Below are positions 9,163 through 20,000 of a stretch of DNA of 64,000 nucleotides, in pieces. The notes under the pieces are model-generated. The model was not told where the DNA came from, did no database searches, and saw only the letters and a list, made by a program, of their open reading frames with translations. This DNA comes from Pseudomonas allokribbensis (lineage in GTDB: Bacteria; Pseudomonadota; Gammaproteobacteria; Pseudomonadales; Pseudomonadaceae). Numbering within the stretch: the stretch's first letter is position 1; each line of letters starts with the position of its first letter. The stretch covers positions 3,171,001-3,235,000 of the forward strand of contig NZ_CP062252.1 in NCBI RefSeq assembly GCF_014863605.1. The letters run 5' to 3'. The position numbers and the translations under genes were made by a program.

Positions 9163-10266
9163 TCAGGCGGCGGCGCGCAACGGGCGGGTCAACGCCACGC
9201 CGTCGGCATCGAACAGATGGCAGTGGGAGGCATCCAGGTGCAGGTTCAGTTGTTCGCCGTAACGGCTTGCCAGATCACCGCGCACGCGCATGGTCAGGGC
9301 TTCGCCGGCGTTGGTCTTGACGTGGCAGAAGGTGTCGCTGCCCAGCCGTTCGCTGACGTCGGCGGTGACTTGCAGGGTGCAGTCGCCCGGTTGCGCCAGC
9401 TCCAGATGTTCCGGGCGAATGCCCAGGGTCACGGCGCTGCCGACGCTCAGGTTTGCCGCGTTGAACGGCAGGGTGATGCGTGTGCCGGCGTCCAGAGAAA
9501 CTTCGCAGCTCTGGCCGTCGACCCGGGCGATCTTGCCCTTGAGGAAACCCATTTTCGGCGTGCCGAGGAACCCGGCGACGAACAGGTTGGCGGGGTTGTG
9601 ATACAGGTCCAGCGGCGAGCCGACCTGTTCGATCTTGCCGCCATTGAGTACCACGACTTTGTCGGCCATGGTCATGGCTTCGACCTGATCGTGGGTCACG
9701 TAAATCATCGTCGCCTTGAGGTCCTTGTGCAGGCGCAGCAGCTCCAGGCGCATCTGCACCCGCAGGGCGGCGTCGAGGTTGGACAGCGGTTCGTCGAACA
9801 GGAATATTTTCGGGTTGCGCACGATCGCCCGGCCGATGGCCACGCGCTGACGCTGACCGCCGGACAGTTGCTTCGGCTTGCGTTCGAGCATCGGGCCGAG
9901 TTCGAGAATCCGTGCCGCTTCGCCGACTTTCTTCTCGACTTCTGCCTTCGGTACGCCGGCCAGGTCGAGGGCGAACGACATGTTCTTTTTCACGGTCATG
10001 TGCGGATACAGCGCGTAGGTCTGGAACACCATCGCCAGATCACGCTTGGCCGGGCTGACTTCGGTGATGTCGCGCCCGTCCAGTTCGATGGTGCCGCCGC
10101 TGACTTCTTCCAGGCCGGCGATCAGTCGCAGCAGGGTGGATTTGCCGCAGCCCGACGGGCCGACGAATACCACGAATTCCTTGTCGTTCACCTCAAGGTC
10201 GATGCCCTTGATGATGGAAAAACCTTCGAAGCCTTTTTGCAGATTCTTGATTTTCAGGTTGGCCAT
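9163..10266 (-). CDS. mtlK: Polyol ABC transporter ATPase
   Basis: A 367-residue MalK/UgpC-type ATP-binding subunit driving mannitol, sorbitol and arabitol uptake. It has Walker A (GPSGCGKST), the Q-loop ([13 protein letters not shown]), the signature [15 protein letters not shown], Walker B ([12 protein letters not shown]) and the H-loop ([10 protein letters not shown]). A C-terminal TOBE regulatory region of about 130 residues follows. An open frame extends far upstream across mtlG, but the true start [15 protein letters not shown] at 10266 has GAGGAG upstream and matches the family. Confidence 0.96.
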   Translation of the reverse strand: MANLKIKNLQKGFEGFSIIKGIDLEVNDKEFVVFVGPSGCGKSTLLRLIAGLEEVSGGTIELDGRDITEVSPAKRDLAMVFQTYALYPHMTVKKNMSFALDLAGVPKAEVEKKVGEAARILELGPMLERKPKQLSGGQRQRVAIGRAIVRNPKIFLFDEPLSNLDAALRVQMRLELLRLHKDLKATMIYVTHDQVEAMTMADKVVVLNGGKIEQVGSPLDLYHNPANLFVAGFLGTPKMGFLKGKIARVDGQSCEVSLDAGTRITLPFNAANLSVGSAVTLGIRPEHLELAQPGDCTLQVTADVSERLGSDTFCHVKTNAGEALTMRVRGDLASRYGEQLNLHLDASHCHLFDADGVALTRPLRAAA

Positions 10267-10289
10267 GGTGGCGCTCCTCATACGAATTC

Positions 10290-11120
10290 TTATTTCACGG
10301 CGCCGAACGACAGGCCGCGCACCAGTTGTTTCTGGCTGATCCAGCCGAAGATCAGGATCGGCGCGCAGGCAAGCGTCGAGACGGCCGACAACTTGGCCCA
10401 GAACAATCCTTCGGGGCTTGAGTAGGAGGCGATCAGCGCGGTCAGCGGCGCGGCTTTGGACGAGGTCAGGTTCAGCGACCAGAACGCTTCGTTCCAGCAC
10501 AGGATCAGCGATAGCAGCACGGTCGAGGCCAGCCCGCCCTTGGCGATCGGCAGCAGCACCCGGAGCATTTCCTGCATCAGCGTGGCGCCGTCGAGGCGGG
10601 CGGCTTCGAGGATGTCTTTGGGGATGTCCTTGAAGTAGGTGTAAATCATCCAGACCACGATCGGCAGGTTGATCAGCGTGTAGATCACAATCAGCGCAAT
10701 ACGCGTGTCGAGCAGGCCGAAACTCTTGGCCAGCAGGTAGATCGGCATCAGCACGCCTACCGGCGGCAGCATCTTGGTGGAGAGCATCCACAGCAGCGTG
10801 CCCTTGGTGCGCTGGGTTTCGTAGAACGCCATCGAGTAGGCCGCCGGCACCGCGATCAGCAGGCAAAGAGCCGTGGCGCTGAAGGAGATCACCACCGAGT
10901 TCCAGGCAAAGCTGAAGTAATCACTGCGCTCGTTGATGTGCAGGTAGTTCTCCAGCGTCGGCGTGAAGATGAACTGGGGCGGCGTGGCGAAAGCGTCGAT
11001 TTCGGTCTTGAAACTGGTCAGCACCATCCAGAAGATCGGGAAGAAAATGATGATCGCGATGGCCCAGGCCAGCGTGCCGAGCAGCAGGCTTTGCAGCCGG
11101 CGGGATTGTTGAAGAGTCAT
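10290..11120 (-). CDS. mtlG: Polyol ABC transporter permease
   Basis: A 276-residue inner membrane permease of the MalG type. Six hydrophobic segments are visible, starting with [19 protein letters not shown]. The cytoplasmic EAA loop that contacts the ATPase reads [20 protein letters not shown]. It is 8 bases downstream of mtlF and 23 upstream of mtlK, so the three are co-transcribed. Confidence 0.95.
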   Translation of the reverse strand: MTLQQSRRLQSLLLGTLAWAIAIIIFFPIFWMVLTSFKTEIDAFATPPQFIFTPTLENYLHINERSDYFSFAWNSVVISFSATALCLLIAVPAAYSMAFYETQRTKGTLLWMLSTKMLPPVGVLMPIYLLAKSFGLLDTRIALIVIYTLINLPIVVWMIYTYFKDIPKDILEAARLDGATLMQEMLRVLLPIAKGGLASTVLLSLILCWNEAFWSLNLTSSKAAPLTALIASYSSPEGLFWAKLSAVSTLACAPILIFGWISQKQLVRGLSFGAVK

Positions 11121-11128
11121 GGCAGGCC

Positions 11129-12055
11129 TCAGGCTTTGTCAGTCAGGTTTTTGCCGATCATCCGCACCAGAATGATCGCGGCGATGTTGGCGATGACCAC
11201 GGCGATCAGGCCGCCGGCCGAGGCCATGCCGACATCGAACTGCACCAGCGCCTGGTTGTAGATCAGGTAGGCGAGGTTGGTCGACGCGTAGCCGGGGCCG
11301 CCGTTGGTGGTGGTGAAGATTTCGGCGAACACCGACAGCAGGAAGATGGTTTCAATCATCACCACCACGGCAATCGGCCGCGCCAGATGCGGCAGGGTCA
11401 GGTGCCAGAAGATCGCGACAGGGCCGGCGCCGTCGAGGCGGGCGGCTTCTTTCTGTTCCTGGTCGAGGGACTGCATGGCGGTCATCAGGATCAGGATTGC
11501 GAAGGGCAGCCATTGCCACGACACGATGATGATGATCGACAGCAGCGGGTAGTGCGCCAGCCAGTCCACCGGTTGCGCGCCGAACAGCTTCCAGAGGTAG
11601 GCGAGGATCCCGGACACCGGGTGGAAGATCAGGTTCTTCCAGATCAGCGCACCGACCGTGGGCATGATGAAGAACGGTGAAATCAGCATCACCCGCACGA
11701 TGCCACGACCGAAGAACTCGCTGGCCTCCAGCAGCGCACTGATCAACACACCGAACACCACGCTGATCAGCAACACGCTGCCCACCAGCAGCAAGGTGTT
11801 GGTGGCGCCGGGCAGGAACCCGGAGTCGGTCAGAAAGTAGGTGAAGTTATCCAGCCCGACGAATTCATTGATGCCCGGGTCGAGCAGGTTGTAGCGGATC
11901 ATCGAGAAATAGACGGTCATGCCCAGCGGCACGATCATCCACAGCAGCAACAGGGCCACCGAAGGGCTGACCAGAAACCAGCCGGGATTGGCCACGCGGT
12001 TTTTGCGCCGGGGTTGCGACAGGTCAATGTGGGCTTTGGCAGTTGAAGTATTCAT
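11129..12055 (-). CDS. mtlF: Polyol ABC transporter permease
   Basis: A 308-residue MalF-type permease and partner of MtlG. It opens with a basic N-tail and a first membrane segment PGWFLVSPSVALLLLWMIVP. The EAA loop reads [21 protein letters not shown] place the start at ATG 12055 (MNTSTAKAH); a GTG three codons upstream at 12064 is an alternative, and neither has a textbook ribosome site. An 80-base gap with a strong hairpin separates it from mtlE, unlike the 8-23 base gaps in the rest of the operon. Confidence 0.93.
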   Translation of the reverse strand: MNTSTAKAHIDLSQPRRKNRVANPGWFLVSPSVALLLLWMIVPLGMTVYFSMIRYNLLDPGINEFVGLDNFTYFLTDSGFLPGATNTLLLVGSVLLISVVFGVLISALLEASEFFGRGIVRVMLISPFFIMPTVGALIWKNLIFHPVSGILAYLWKLFGAQPVDWLAHYPLLSIIIIVSWQWLPFAILILMTAMQSLDQEQKEAARLDGAGPVAIFWHLTLPHLARPIAVVVMIETIFLLSVFAEIFTTTNGGPGYASTNLAYLIYNQALVQFDVGMASAGGLIAVVIANIAAIILVRMIGKNLTDKA

Positions 12056-12090
12056 GGCGATCACATACTCGAGATACAGCGAGTTCTTTG

Positions 12091-12116
12091 AGGGGAGGGA
12101 GCAAGCTCCCTTCCTT
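12091..12116 (-). other. Intercistronic hairpin between mtlE and mtlF
   Basis: AGGGAGC-AA-GCTCCCT is a perfect 7-base stem that extends to about 12 pairs with G-U wobbles. It has no T-run, so it is unlikely to be a full terminator. Its place directly after a binding-protein gene fits an RNA stabiliser or attenuator that keeps mtlE expression above that of the permease genes. Confidence 0.6.
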
Positions 12117-12135
12117 CAATTGAAGAGGGCAGTGG

Positions 12136-13446
12136 TTACTTGGGGTAACCCGCGCGCTTCATCTCGCGTTCGGTGGTTTGCTGGGCGGCGGTCAGCGCCT
12201 GGTCGACCGTGGTCTGGCCGATCAGTGCCGCCGAGAACAGCTTGCCGACCTGGGTGCCCACACCCTGGAACTCAGGAATGGTCACCAGTTGAATGCCGAT
12301 GTAAGGCACAGGCTTGAGGGTCGGTTTGCTCGGGTCAGCCGCTTTCAGCGACTCCAGCGTGACCTTGGCAAACGGTGCGGCGCTCATGTAGGCGTCGCTG
12401 TAGGTCGAGGCACGAGTGCCCGGCGGTACGTTGGCGATGCCGTCGGTCTTGGCGACCAGTTCGCCGTACTCTTTTGAGGTGGCCCAGGCACTGAATTCTT
12501 TGGCGGCGTCCTTGGCCTTGGAACTGGTCGGAATCGCCAGCGCCCAAGAGTACAGCCATGCCGATCCTTTATCGGTGACCTGATGCGGCGCAAAGGTGAA
12601 GCCGACGTGATCGGCGACCTTGCTTTGGGTCTTGTCGGTGACGAACGAGCCGGCGACGCTGGCATCGACCCAGATCGCGCATTTGCCGCTGTTGAACAGC
12701 GCGAGGTTTTCGTTGAAACCGTTGCTGGAGGCACCCGGCGGGCCGGACTTCTTCATGGTGTCGACGTAGAAGTTCAGCGCGTTCTTCCATTCCGGGCCAC
12801 TGAATTCGGGTTTCCACTGCTCATCGAACCAGCGTGCGCCGTAAGCGTTGGCCACGGTGGTGATCAGCGCCATGTTCTCGCCCCAACCGGCCTTGCCGCG
12901 CAGGCAGATGCCGTATTGCTCCTTGTCCTTGTTGGTGAGTTTTTCGGCGAAGCCTGCGATCTGCTCCCAGGTCGGACGCTCCGGCATGGTCAGGCCGGCG
13001 TCCTTGAACAGGTCGGTGCGGTAATAGGTGATCGAGCTTTCGGCGTAGAACGGCAAGGCGTACAGCGAACCCTTGACCGACAGGCCTTCACGCACCGACG
13101 GGAACACATCGTCGAGGGCGTAGCTGGCCGGCAGATCCTTCATCGGTTCCAGCCAACCTTTTGCACCCCAGAGTGCGGCTTCGTACATGCCGATGGTCAA
13201 CACGTCGAACTGACCGCCCTGGGTGGCGATGTCGGTGGTCAGGCGCTGACGCAGGACGTTTTCTTCCAGCACCACCCAGTTCAACTTGATGTCCGGATGC
13301 TCGGTCTCGAAGGTTTTCGAGAGCTTTTGCATGCGGATCATGTCGCTGTTGTTGACGGTGGCGATGGTCAGGGTCTGGGCGCCAAGGCTGACGCTGCTGA
13401 GGGTCATGCAGGTGAGGGCAAGCAGAGCTTTTGCAGTGGGTTGCAT
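12136..13446 (-). CDS. mtlE: Periplasmic polyol-binding protein
   Basis: A 436-residue extracellular solute-binding protein (family 1) for mannitol, sorbitol and arabitol. It starts with a signal peptide MQPTAKALLALTCMTLSSVSLGAQ. The mature protein begins TLTIATVNNSDMIRMQKL, and the body has the two-lobe binding-protein pattern (FDVLTIGMYEAALWGAKGWL). AAAAGGAG precedes the start. It is the first gene of the transport operon, downstream of its activator mtlR. Confidence 0.95.
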   Translation of the reverse strand: MQPTAKALLALTCMTLSSVSLGAQTLTIATVNNSDMIRMQKLSKTFETEHPDIKLNWVVLEENVLRQRLTTDIATQGGQFDVLTIGMYEAALWGAKGWLEPMKDLPASYALDDVFPSVREGLSVKGSLYALPFYAESSITYYRTDLFKDAGLTMPERPTWEQIAGFAEKLTNKDKEQYGICLRGKAGWGENMALITTVANAYGARWFDEQWKPEFSGPEWKNALNFYVDTMKKSGPPGASSNGFNENLALFNSGKCAIWVDASVAGSFVTDKTQSKVADHVGFTFAPHQVTDKGSAWLYSWALAIPTSSKAKDAAKEFSAWATSKEYGELVAKTDGIANVPPGTRASTYSDAYMSAAPFAKVTLESLKAADPSKPTLKPVPYIGIQLVTIPEFQGVGTQVGKLFSAALIGQTTVDQALTAAQQTTEREMKRAGYPK

Positions 13447-13570
13447 CGTGCACTCCTTTTCTGCACCCGGTGGGGGACAGAAGGACAGTTATTGTTTTTG
13501 TGTCTTCCGGCTGCAGGAAGAATGTGCACTGATTACAGCCTTCAATCGCAGGGCTGACAAATCATCCCTA

Positions 13571-13606
13571 GCACTTGAATCGATACTTTTTTGCACTCTC
13601 GATTGA
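13571..13606 (-). promoter_or_regulatory. Candidate MtlR operator (two direct half-sites)
   Basis: Two similar segments, GCACTTGAATCGAT at 13571 and GCACTCTCGATTGA at 13593, start exactly 22 bases apart, about two helical turns, as expected for the two half-sites of an AraC-family dimer. They lie 124 bases upstream of the mtlE start codon. That MtlR activates this operon is known in P. fluorescens; this exact site is inference. Confidence 0.4.
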
Positions 13607-13673
13607 GGCGACAAACACAGGGAAGGGCGTTTCAGGACAGCGAGGGCAATGAAACCGTACAGGTTTTCGGGCG

Positions 13674-14579
13674 TCAGCCGTGGTTTTGCTCGGTCAGACG
13701 CTGCACCACCAGCCGCCGATAATGCGAGGGCGTCATGCCTTTGAGCTGCTGAAAGCGCCGATTGAAATTGGAGATGTTGTTGAAGCCCGACTCGAAACAC
13801 ACCTCGGTCACCGGTTTGTCACCGTCCGCCAGCAGTTCGCAGGATTTGCTGATGCGCAGGCGATTGACGAACTCGATGAAGTTGCGCCCCGTGGCCTGCT
13901 TGAACACGCGGCTGAAATAGGTCGGTTTCATGCCCAGGTGCTCGGCGACTTCCTCCAGCGGCAGTTCACGGGCGTAGTGGGCGAAGATGTAATCGACCGC
14001 GCGGTTGGTGCGGTCGATGTTGTGTTCGTCGGCCAGTTGCGGCGTGGTTGCTCCAGACAGCAATTGGTAGTCGTCGGAGGCCGCCAGCAATTCCATCAGG
14101 ATGAAAAAGTGCCCGAGACGGGTGATGCCGCTTGAATCGGCGATGCGTTGCATCAGGCTCATGGCCTGACGAATCGTCTGCGGTGAGCGGAATTCGATGC
14201 CGTACTGCGCGCGTTCCAGCAGTGGCGCCAGAGTCTTCAGCTCGGCGAACACCTGATGGCCGCTTTCAAACAGTTCATCGGTGAAGTTGACCAGCATGTC
14301 ACGCTTCTCGACCACTTCGTCTTCGGCCACCTGGCTGATCCAGTTGTGCGGCAGGTTGGGGCCGGTGAGGAACAGCGTCTGCGGGTAGAAGTTGCCGATG
14401 TAGTCGCCGATGAATACCTTGCCCGAACTGGCCACGATCAGGTGCAGTTCGTATTCCTTGTGGAAATGCCAGCGCACCAGCGGGCAGGGGAAGCCGTGCT
14501 GGCGATAGATGATGGACAACCCGTTGTGGTCATCCATCAATTCATAAGAGGGGTCGGTGACGCGGGCGGTTCGGGTCAT
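13674..14579 (-). CDS. mtlR: AraC-family activator of the mannitol operon
   Basis: A 301-residue regulator with an N-terminal cupin-like sensing domain (RWHFHKEYELHLIVASSGKVFIGDY) and a C-terminal double helix-turn-helix at about residues 185-295. The first recognition region is LEEVAEHLGMKPTYFSRVFKQ and the second contains VCFESGFNNISNFNRRFQ followed by GMTPSHYRR. It activates mtlE-Z in response to mannitol, sorbitol or arabitol in P. fluorescens. It sits directly upstream on the same strand with a 227-base gap that holds the operon promoter. Confidence 0.93.
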   Translation of the reverse strand: MTRTARVTDPSYELMDDHNGLSIIYRQHGFPCPLVRWHFHKEYELHLIVASSGKVFIGDYIGNFYPQTLFLTGPNLPHNWISQVAEDEVVEKRDMLVNFTDELFESGHQVFAELKTLAPLLERAQYGIEFRSPQTIRQAMSLMQRIADSSGITRLGHFFILMELLAASDDYQLLSGATTPQLADEHNIDRTNRAVDYIFAHYARELPLEEVAEHLGMKPTYFSRVFKQATGRNFIEFVNRLRISKSCELLADGDKPVTEVCFESGFNNISNFNRRFQQLKGMTPSHYRRLVVQRLTEQNHG

Positions 14580-14632
14580 GGTCGGGCGCTTTTTTTGTTA
14601 TCGCCCGGCGATCATGCCTCTTTGCGCGCCCG

Positions 14633-15511
14633 TTACGCCAGCAGGCGATCAACAGGGCGCTGGTGGGCCTTGGTTTGATTCACGGCACGGCAGAACGACA
14701 CGATGTTGCTCTCTTCGATGAAGTCGACGTTGATGACGTTGCACTTCATTGCCCAATCACTGTTGTCTGGATCGAACCACTCGTTCAGTTCCTTATGAAT
14801 ATCAACCGGGCCGCCCAGTGCGGTGTAACAGGTGGCGGACAACGACCAGGGTTTCCACGCGCCAGGTGGGGATTTCAGGACATTGCCGATGAACTGTTTC
14901 AACTCCGCCGAGCCGGTCAGATCGCTGCCCGACCATTCATGGTTGATGTAATCGATGAACACATGGCGATCTAGTTGCCAGTGTGACCGAGCGGCCGCGA
15001 ATACACGTTGCTCTTTGCTGATATGTTTGAGTTGCCCAAGGCCGGCGCTCAGGTTTCTGCTCGGGATCAAACGATGTCCGAGCAGGTGAATCATCATTTT
15101 ATTGAAGTAGTCATAATCGAAGTCGTTACCGTCGAGACTGTGGAAGTCCAGAACAATGAACTCGTCCGGGTTTTGCTTCAGAAAATTTTCTACGTCGGTG
15201 ATCAAACTGCCCAGGGTTCGGGAGTTGCGGTGTCCGCCATGGTGAGCACGGAATCTGCCGACGCCTTCGGCCTTTGGTTCGTAGGCCAGGCGAATGTCCA
15301 GCACCCGTGCGCCATGGTGAAGTTGGGCGTGAAACGAGTCATGCTGGCAAGCCAGCCAATGACGGGGTGGGCCGAACACTGGATAACTGGCGCGCCAGTC
15401 GCTGCCGGCGTTGTGGGTTCCCGGCAGGGTCAGTTCGGATATCGAAAGTGAATCAATGGACGGTGTCGCCGCCATCCAGTCATGGGTGGCGTAGTTAATG
15501 ATGTCGGTCAT
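14633..15511 (-). CDS. Phosphatidylinositol-specific phospholipase C-like protein
   Basis: A 292-residue protein of the bacterial PI-PLC X-domain fold. The two catalytic histidine regions are visible: LTLPGTHNAGSD near residue 30 and FRAHHGGHRNSRTLGS near residue 90. The fold-typical EFIVLDFHSLDGNDFD strand also appears. No signal peptide is seen, which fits a cytoplasmic enzyme or one exported by a non-Sec route. The start at 15511 (MTDIINYATHDWM) is chosen because AGGA lies 7 bases upstream; an ATG five codons earlier has no spacing for a ribosome site. It is on the same strand as the glycosyltransferase and the large toxin-like gene. Confidence 0.8.
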   Translation of the reverse strand: MTDIINYATHDWMAATPSIDSLSISELTLPGTHNAGSDWRASYPVFGPPRHWLACQHDSFHAQLHHGARVLDIRLAYEPKAEGVGRFRAHHGGHRNSRTLGSLITDVENFLKQNPDEFIVLDFHSLDGNDFDYDYFNKMMIHLLGHRLIPSRNLSAGLGQLKHISKEQRVFAAARSHWQLDRHVFIDYINHEWSGSDLTGSAELKQFIGNVLKSPPGAWKPWSLSATCYTALGGPVDIHKELNEWFDPDNSDWAMKCNVINVDFIEESNIVSFCRAVNQTKAHQRPVDRLLA

Positions 15512-15537
15512 ATATGCATCCTGCATAAGTTGATTGT

Positions 15538-15568
15538 GGCGCCACTCTTTAATAACGAGGGTGGCGCC
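15538..15568. other. Hairpin between glycosyltransferase and PI-PLC-like genes
   Basis: GGCGCCAC and GTGGCGCC form an 8-base perfect stem around a 15-base loop. It lies in the short gap after the glycosyltransferase gene. There is no T-run, so it could be a weak terminator or a processing site. Confidence 0.45.
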
Positions 15569-15657
15569 GGCAGGATGTTTATAGTGTTTGAATTTTCAGA
15601 TGACTATCTATCGATTGATACAGGTTGTTGATTGTTGTGTTTATAGATTTCCGGACT

Positions 15658-16950
15658 TTATTGTTTGTTTGCGTTCTTTGCTTCAATCCACTGCGCCATG
15701 TATTGCGTGCTCTTGTGCGAGTGATGTCGCAACATGCTACCGGTGAAGTTGTTGCGTCTTAGTTGGGCAATGTTTGCGCGACAGTCCAGCAGCTTGTTGA
15801 TCAGCGCCGGCCCATGTATGGCCTGCTGATAAACCTCCTGGAGTAGCGCGTGCCCCTGGGATTGGGCCGCTTGCCAACGCACCTCGTCGCGATAAATCTC
15901 GACCGCGGCATTGGCCAGATCCTGCGCCGTACGGCAGACAGCGCCCGGCCAGGGTTGGTCGGTATGCATGCCTTCAGCGCCAATCGGCGTGGTGACACTC
16001 GGCGTGCCGCAAAGCATGGCATCGATCAGCTTGCCTTTGATGCCGGCGCCAAAACGCAGGGGCGCCAGGCAGATGCGCGCATCGGACATGACCTGCAACG
16101 CATCCTCGGCCCAGTTCATGATGTGAAAACCCTGTGCGGCATTGTGCAAGGCTGCAGCCTTGGGCGGCGTGTAGGCGCCGTAGATGTGCAATTGTGCTTT
16201 GGGCAGTTGTTCACGGATCAGTGGCCAGACGCTCGACTTCATCCATATAACCGCGTCCCAGTTTGGCGCGTGACGGAAATTGCCAATACTGAGGAAGTGT
16301 GCGCGCTCCTCGAAAGGTTTCGCCGGTGCGCTGGGCGGTTCGACCATCAACGGACACCAGTGCAGCAACTCGGGTGGCAGCTTGAACTGCTGCACCAGCA
16401 ACTCGATTTCCACCTGCGAAATCATCAGGTTCAGATCGCAGCGGTAGAGCGCGGCGATCTCGCGCTTGGCCAGGTCGGTGTCGGCCATCAGGTCGAACTC
16501 TTCGGCCAGCGCCGAGGCAAACAACTGATCGAAATCGTTGGTGTCATCGCTGTGCTTGAGGCGATCCTTCAAACGTTGGTGACGGGCATGCCGCAGGCTT
16601 TGCAGATCCGAAGTTTCCAGAACGCGCAAGGCATCAGGGCAGTGCTTTTCCACTCGCCAGCCGAACTGCTCTTCGATCATGAACTGGTCGAACAGCACGA
16701 TATCCGGGGCGAGTTCGCTGATGAAGGTGTCGAAGCTGCTGTTGTTCAGCTCGATCGGGACTTCGCGGATGCCCAATGCAGTCAGGTCGGCGCGGTGCTC
16801 ACCGGTGCCGGCAGGGCTGGCAAAGGTGATTTGCCAGCCTTGTTGCAGGAAGGTCTCGAGAATCTGCATCACGTGCCCGCTCGCAGCGGAGGAGCGGGGT
16901 TCCGGCCAGACGTAACCAATGACGAGGACTTTGGTTGCGGGCTGACTCAT
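15658..16950 (-). CDS. Family 4-type glycosyltransferase
   Basis: A 430-residue GT-B fold enzyme. The N-terminal domain starts KVLVIGYVWPEPRSSAASGH, with the GxxR/S-type acceptor loop. The donor-binding domain contains RAHFLSIGNFRHAPNWDA and the sugar-nucleotide motif APLRFGAGIKGKLIDAMLCGTP, followed by SVTTPIGAEGM. It transfers a sugar from an activated donor to an unknown acceptor. It has no signal peptide. It is isolated from any polysaccharide cluster and sits 83 bases after the toxin-like gene on the same strand, so the acceptor cannot be inferred. Confidence 0.85.
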   Translation of the reverse strand: MSQPATKVLVIGYVWPEPRSSAASGHVMQILETFLQQGWQITFASPAGTGEHRADLTALGIREVPIELNNSSFDTFISELAPDIVLFDQFMIEEQFGWRVEKHCPDALRVLETSDLQSLRHARHQRLKDRLKHSDDTNDFDQLFASALAEEFDLMADTDLAKREIAALYRCDLNLMISQVEIELLVQQFKLPPELLHWCPLMVEPPSAPAKPFEERAHFLSIGNFRHAPNWDAVIWMKSSVWPLIREQLPKAQLHIYGAYTPPKAAALHNAAQGFHIMNWAEDALQVMSDARICLAPLRFGAGIKGKLIDAMLCGTPSVTTPIGAEGMHTDQPWPGAVCRTAQDLANAAVEIYRDEVRWQAAQSQGHALLQEVYQQAIHGPALINKLLDCRANIAQLRRNNFTGSMLRHHSHKSTQYMAQWIEAKNANKQ

Positions 16951-17033
16951 GAGAAACGATTCCTGGGACGAAGAGACGGAAAAAAGGCGCGCGAATTAGA
17001 ACACAATGCGCGCGTCCGCCGATCCGCTTTTTC

Positions 17034-20000
17034 TCAGATCGATGCCCTGGCGAGTTTGAGCCGAACCGAACCATCGATGAAACCGAGTTGGGTGGTTTTC
17101 TTCACCCCGTTCTGAATCCGGGCGAGATTGAGCAAGAACGCTTCCCGGTGAGTGCGTACCTGATCGAGCATGGAAACTGCCAGAGAGTAGGAGTCGGCGT
17201 TGATCAATGCCGGATGTTTTTTCACCAGTGCCGGCAAAGTATTCTCAATGAGCCCCAACAGCTCGAATCCCTCATCATAGGTAGCCTTGAAATGCGGATT
17301 GGACAGGTTTTTAGGGGGCGCCTTGTGGGCGTCCTTGGCGAAATCCAGTAACCCGGCCACGTCCATATCCGCAGGCCCAGCCCCGGCGTGTTTCATTTGC
17401 CCGTAGTACAGATCCAGCGAATCCGGCGCGCCGTGCGCCATTTCATGAATCAGTACATCACCGATTCGACCGTCATCGTATTTCGCCATGCGGTAATAAT
17501 CGTCCAGCCCTTCGGGGTAGATCACCAGAAAACGCTCAGGTGTGTTTTTCAGATACGAACCATCGAGGACGCTGGTCTTCCAGCGCTTGTAAACCACCGG
17601 GCGCAACGCAGCGTTAGCCTCTGAGCCTTTTCTGAAAGACATGTTGGCGAGCGTGACGAAGTCCAGGTCGTTTCGCATTTTGTGCAAGTTTGACTTCACA
17701 TGTTTGAGAACATCATCGGAATCATTGCCGAAAACATGCTTGAGGACGGCTCGCACGTCAGCACTGTCGGTATCCAGTAGCATCAACGTCGCATTATCGA
17801 GTTTAGATTTGGCAGCCGGCAGCGCTTTTTTTATATAGCCCTGAGTGTAACTGAAGGGCTTGGCGCGACCGAAAAGCCGTCGAAGCGGCGCCAAGCGGGA
17901 TACCTTCAGATTTTTCAACTTCGGCCCCCATGCGCCGCCGACCCTCAGGTTCAACGCATACCAATCACTGTTGCGCTGGAGTGCCAGCAGGCTGACCGGT
18001 TCCCCCAGATTATCCGCCGCTTTCCTGGTGCCCTGAAACAAATCGGACTTTTGCGCAGCCTTGACCAAGTCATAGGACTGAGCGCTACCCGTCAGTTTGC
18101 GTAGCTGGCCGGTGGCGGTTTCAACGGCGTTGAGCCCGTGTTTGCTCAGAAGCAGGACGCCCTTTTTAGCCAGTCGTCCACCTTGCACGGCCAGTGTCGG
18201 CAAGCCATCGAGCGGATTGAAGAGCGACACCGAAAAATGGGCTCCGGCCTTCGCAATACTTAAAGCCTTGGCAGTCGTTGAAGTTGTCTTGCCGATTATG
18301 CCGGCAACCGTGGCGCCGAAACCGACCATCAGCCCCAGTAATGCCAGGCCATCAAGAATGCAGCCGCCGATGCCTTCGGATACTCGATGCGCATCGCCGG
18401 AGCGGATGTCCTCAATGCATTTTTTGAAGGGCACGATCACATTGATGATGGCGTCATTCACTGTTTCGTTATCGGCGCGTATTTTTTGCAACTCGGTCTG
18501 CGCGTACAACGCCGAGTAGAGTTCTTCGCGGCTGGCTACCGGGTGATTGCCCAATACGCCCTCAGCCAGCGCTTCCAGCGCTCGGGAAAAGAACAGTGGG
18601 ACCGGCTGGACTTCATCTGAAGCCAAGGCGAAATTCCAGAGCTTTTCCACGATTACACTGGACGTCAGCCCTCGTTTCGGTTCGCTGCCATTCAAATAGG
18701 CATCAACGTCGAGAGGCCATTGCCGCTCAGGTTTTTTGGGTTGAAAGTCCGTATCGGCACCCAAATAGGACAGTGATGGCTCTTCGAACACCACACTGCT
18801 GGATCGCAACATATCGGCCAACTCCGGTCGTTCGCGACAGAGTCCCCTGAGCGAAAACAGCTCGTAACAGCGAAAAACCTTGCCTTGCTGGCATCCCAGG
18901 ATAATGCCGTAACGGCCCTTGGCAGCATTGCGCTGGCGTTGGGTTTCCTCAAATGGATTAAGAGGATTTACCGATTTTCGAACGGTATATAAGTTAATCA
19001 AGCCATTGGCGATCATTGTCCTGTCACGCTCTGGCAAGTGGGAGACTGCCATTTTCAGGATGGCCGCCTGGGACTTATTGAGTGTCTGGTGGTATTGCTC
19101 AAAAGCCTTGTTGAATATCGAATCAATCGGTTTCAGTTCACTGAGTCGTGAAAAAGCGCCAGGGGGCGAGTTGAGTTTTTTCGTGGTCATGAACTTGTCA
19201 GTAAGTTTGCCGTTTACGATCAGATCACCCGACATGTAAAGGTCGAGAACCGAAGCGCGCAGTCTCTCTATCTTGGAATTTTCGCCCGTTACATTACCGA
19301 AACTGACCGGATGATAAAGAATCAACCACTCAAGAAAATTGCGCTCACCCAATGCAGGATCGAATTTGGCCTTGAATACTTTTTCTTCAAGATAATCACC
19401 CTCAGGCATAACGCGTTTCAGCTCTTGCAACGCCAACTCCCGCCGATCAGGCGGCACAATCGCAATACCCGTTTCGACGTCATTCAACGCTTCCACATAT
19501 TGGCTGAAACGGCTGGCAGCGGTGGTAAAAGCGTTCAGGTCATCGTCGTTGCCGGTGATATCAGGCAGGACACCGTTGAGCATTGCCCATTGGATGATGG
19601 GTGCGATGGTCGTCAACTCGTGCAGCGTGCGCTGAGCTGCACTGACGGGCGCCAATTCCGAAAACGCCTTGATCCGGTCGTAGGTCATCAAGCGCGATGC
19701 CCCGGGTGCCGCAAGCTCGATCAGTGCGACAGCCTGAGACATGATCACCCAACCTGGCTTGCCGATGGTCAACTCGGCGGGTGTTTGTTGAACCAGTAAC
19801 TGTGGTGCGGCGCAGGCCAGCAGCAGGTGAGCAGCCAACGGAGCGTAGAGCGGGTCCAGTTGCAATTCGCGGGTCAATTGCCATTCAAACCCTTCAACCA
19901 CCTGCGGCGCTGTTTTGGATGCATTGCTCGGGTGATACAACTGAAAACCGGCAATGACTTTCGCATGCCGTTCGACTTCAAATCCGAGATCAAGAATCAG

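Noticed and set aside
10267..10866. Extended upstream part of the mtlK frame
   Set aside because: It overlaps mtlG in another frame, and the ATPase family starts at [13 protein letters not shown] with a strong ribosome site.
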